From the NCBI GenBank assembly GCA_013399855.1, contig VXAY01003218.1, forward strand, positions 124,001 through 188,000: a stretch of 64,000 nucleotides of DNA, read 5' to 3'. How positions within the stretch are numbered: the stretch's first letter is position 1; the number at the start of each line of letters is the position of its first letter. The position numbers and the translations under genes are program-made. A model generated the notes under the pieces. That model ran no database searches and had not been told where the DNA came from. It was given only the letters and a program-made list of their open reading frames with translations. This stretch comes from Oxyruncus cristatus. Taxonomy: Eukaryota; Chordata; Aves; Passeriformes; Cotingidae. Positions 63,808-64,000 of this stretch are shown in pieces.

Positions 63808-64000
63808 CTAAATGGAGCAGGAGTTCGCCCGTTTCCTCGGCTTAGGGTCCCGCACGTCCCTGTCTTTCAAACACGTGCAAGAGGAACATATTGTCTCCGA
63901 CAGTCTCCGCAGTCCCAGCCTGAAAACGCTGTTGGACAGGCTATAGATCACACAGTTGCAGAAACTATTGCTTATAGCAAGCCACGTCGTTAGGAAGGAG
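63808..64000 (-). CDS. GPR52: GPR52, C-terminal end (TM7 and cytoplasmic tail), partial
   Basis: The last 63 codons and TAG stop (63808-63810) of the intronless class A receptor gene; the rest lies beyond the right edge. The frame reads [20 protein letters not shown], then [26 protein letters not shown] and finally [12 protein letters not shown]. The NxxxY part of TM7 is NCVIY rather than the usual NPxxY. Helix 8 follows, with a cluster of four cysteines (ICSSCTC) that could be palmitoylated. The tail [11 protein letters not shown] distinguishes GPR52 from its paralogue GPR21. GPR52 is a constitutively active, Gs-coupled orphan receptor expressed mainly in striatum and cortex. It shares strand with the RABGAP1L host intron. 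A plus-strand open frame over the same bases is only its shadow. Confidence 0.95.
   Translation of the reverse strand, partial: SFLTTWLAISNSFCNCVIYSLSNSVFRLGLRRLSETICSSCTCLKDRDVRDPKPRKRANSCSI

Noticed and set aside
63580..63993. Plus-strand open frame of 137 codons at the right edge
   Set aside because: It is the antisense shadow of the GPR52 3' end and its UTR.

Overview
The window is non-coding-rich vertebrate DNA from a bird. The evidence is at least twelve CR1 LINE fragments whose 3' ends match the avian consensus, low overall gene density, and protein matches to two vertebrate genes. I cannot name the species.

Essentially the whole window lies inside one host gene read on the minus strand, RABGAP1L, a Rab GTPase-activating protein. 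Four consecutive coding exons of its TBC (RabGAP) domain can be read and joined in frame: 16608-16721, 6644-6718, 3164-3289 and 1621-1764. Together they give 157 residues and carry both catalytic fingers (IxxDxxR and YxQ). The exons coding for the start of the TBC domain and the N-terminal half were not found between 16.7 kb and the right edge. The C-terminal exons lie beyond the left edge.

At the right edge, also on the minus strand, are the last 63 codons and stop of the single-exon orphan receptor gene GPR52. It sits inside the RABGAP1L intron upstream of the 16.6-kb exon, so that intron is at least 47 kb. This nested arrangement is the same as in mammals and is the paralogue of GPR21 inside RABGAP1.

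Region by region: 1-16.7 kb holds the four exons, short introns, one CR1 very close to a splice acceptor, and a CR1 split by a 453-bp insertion with a minisatellite. From 16.7 to 63.5 kb is intron with scattered CR1 copies on both strands, short tandem repeats, a CpG island near 36.75-37.08 kb beside an assembly gap in a C-run, and an 82-N gap in a poly-A tract near 50.3 kb. A 16-codon candidate alternative first exon (about 21.6 kb) would splice in frame to the 16.6-kb exon. From 63.5 to 64 kb is the GPR52 3' end.

I found no tRNA, rRNA, CRISPR or novel multi-gene system. The most interesting leads are possible internal promoters of RABGAP1L and the split CR1.
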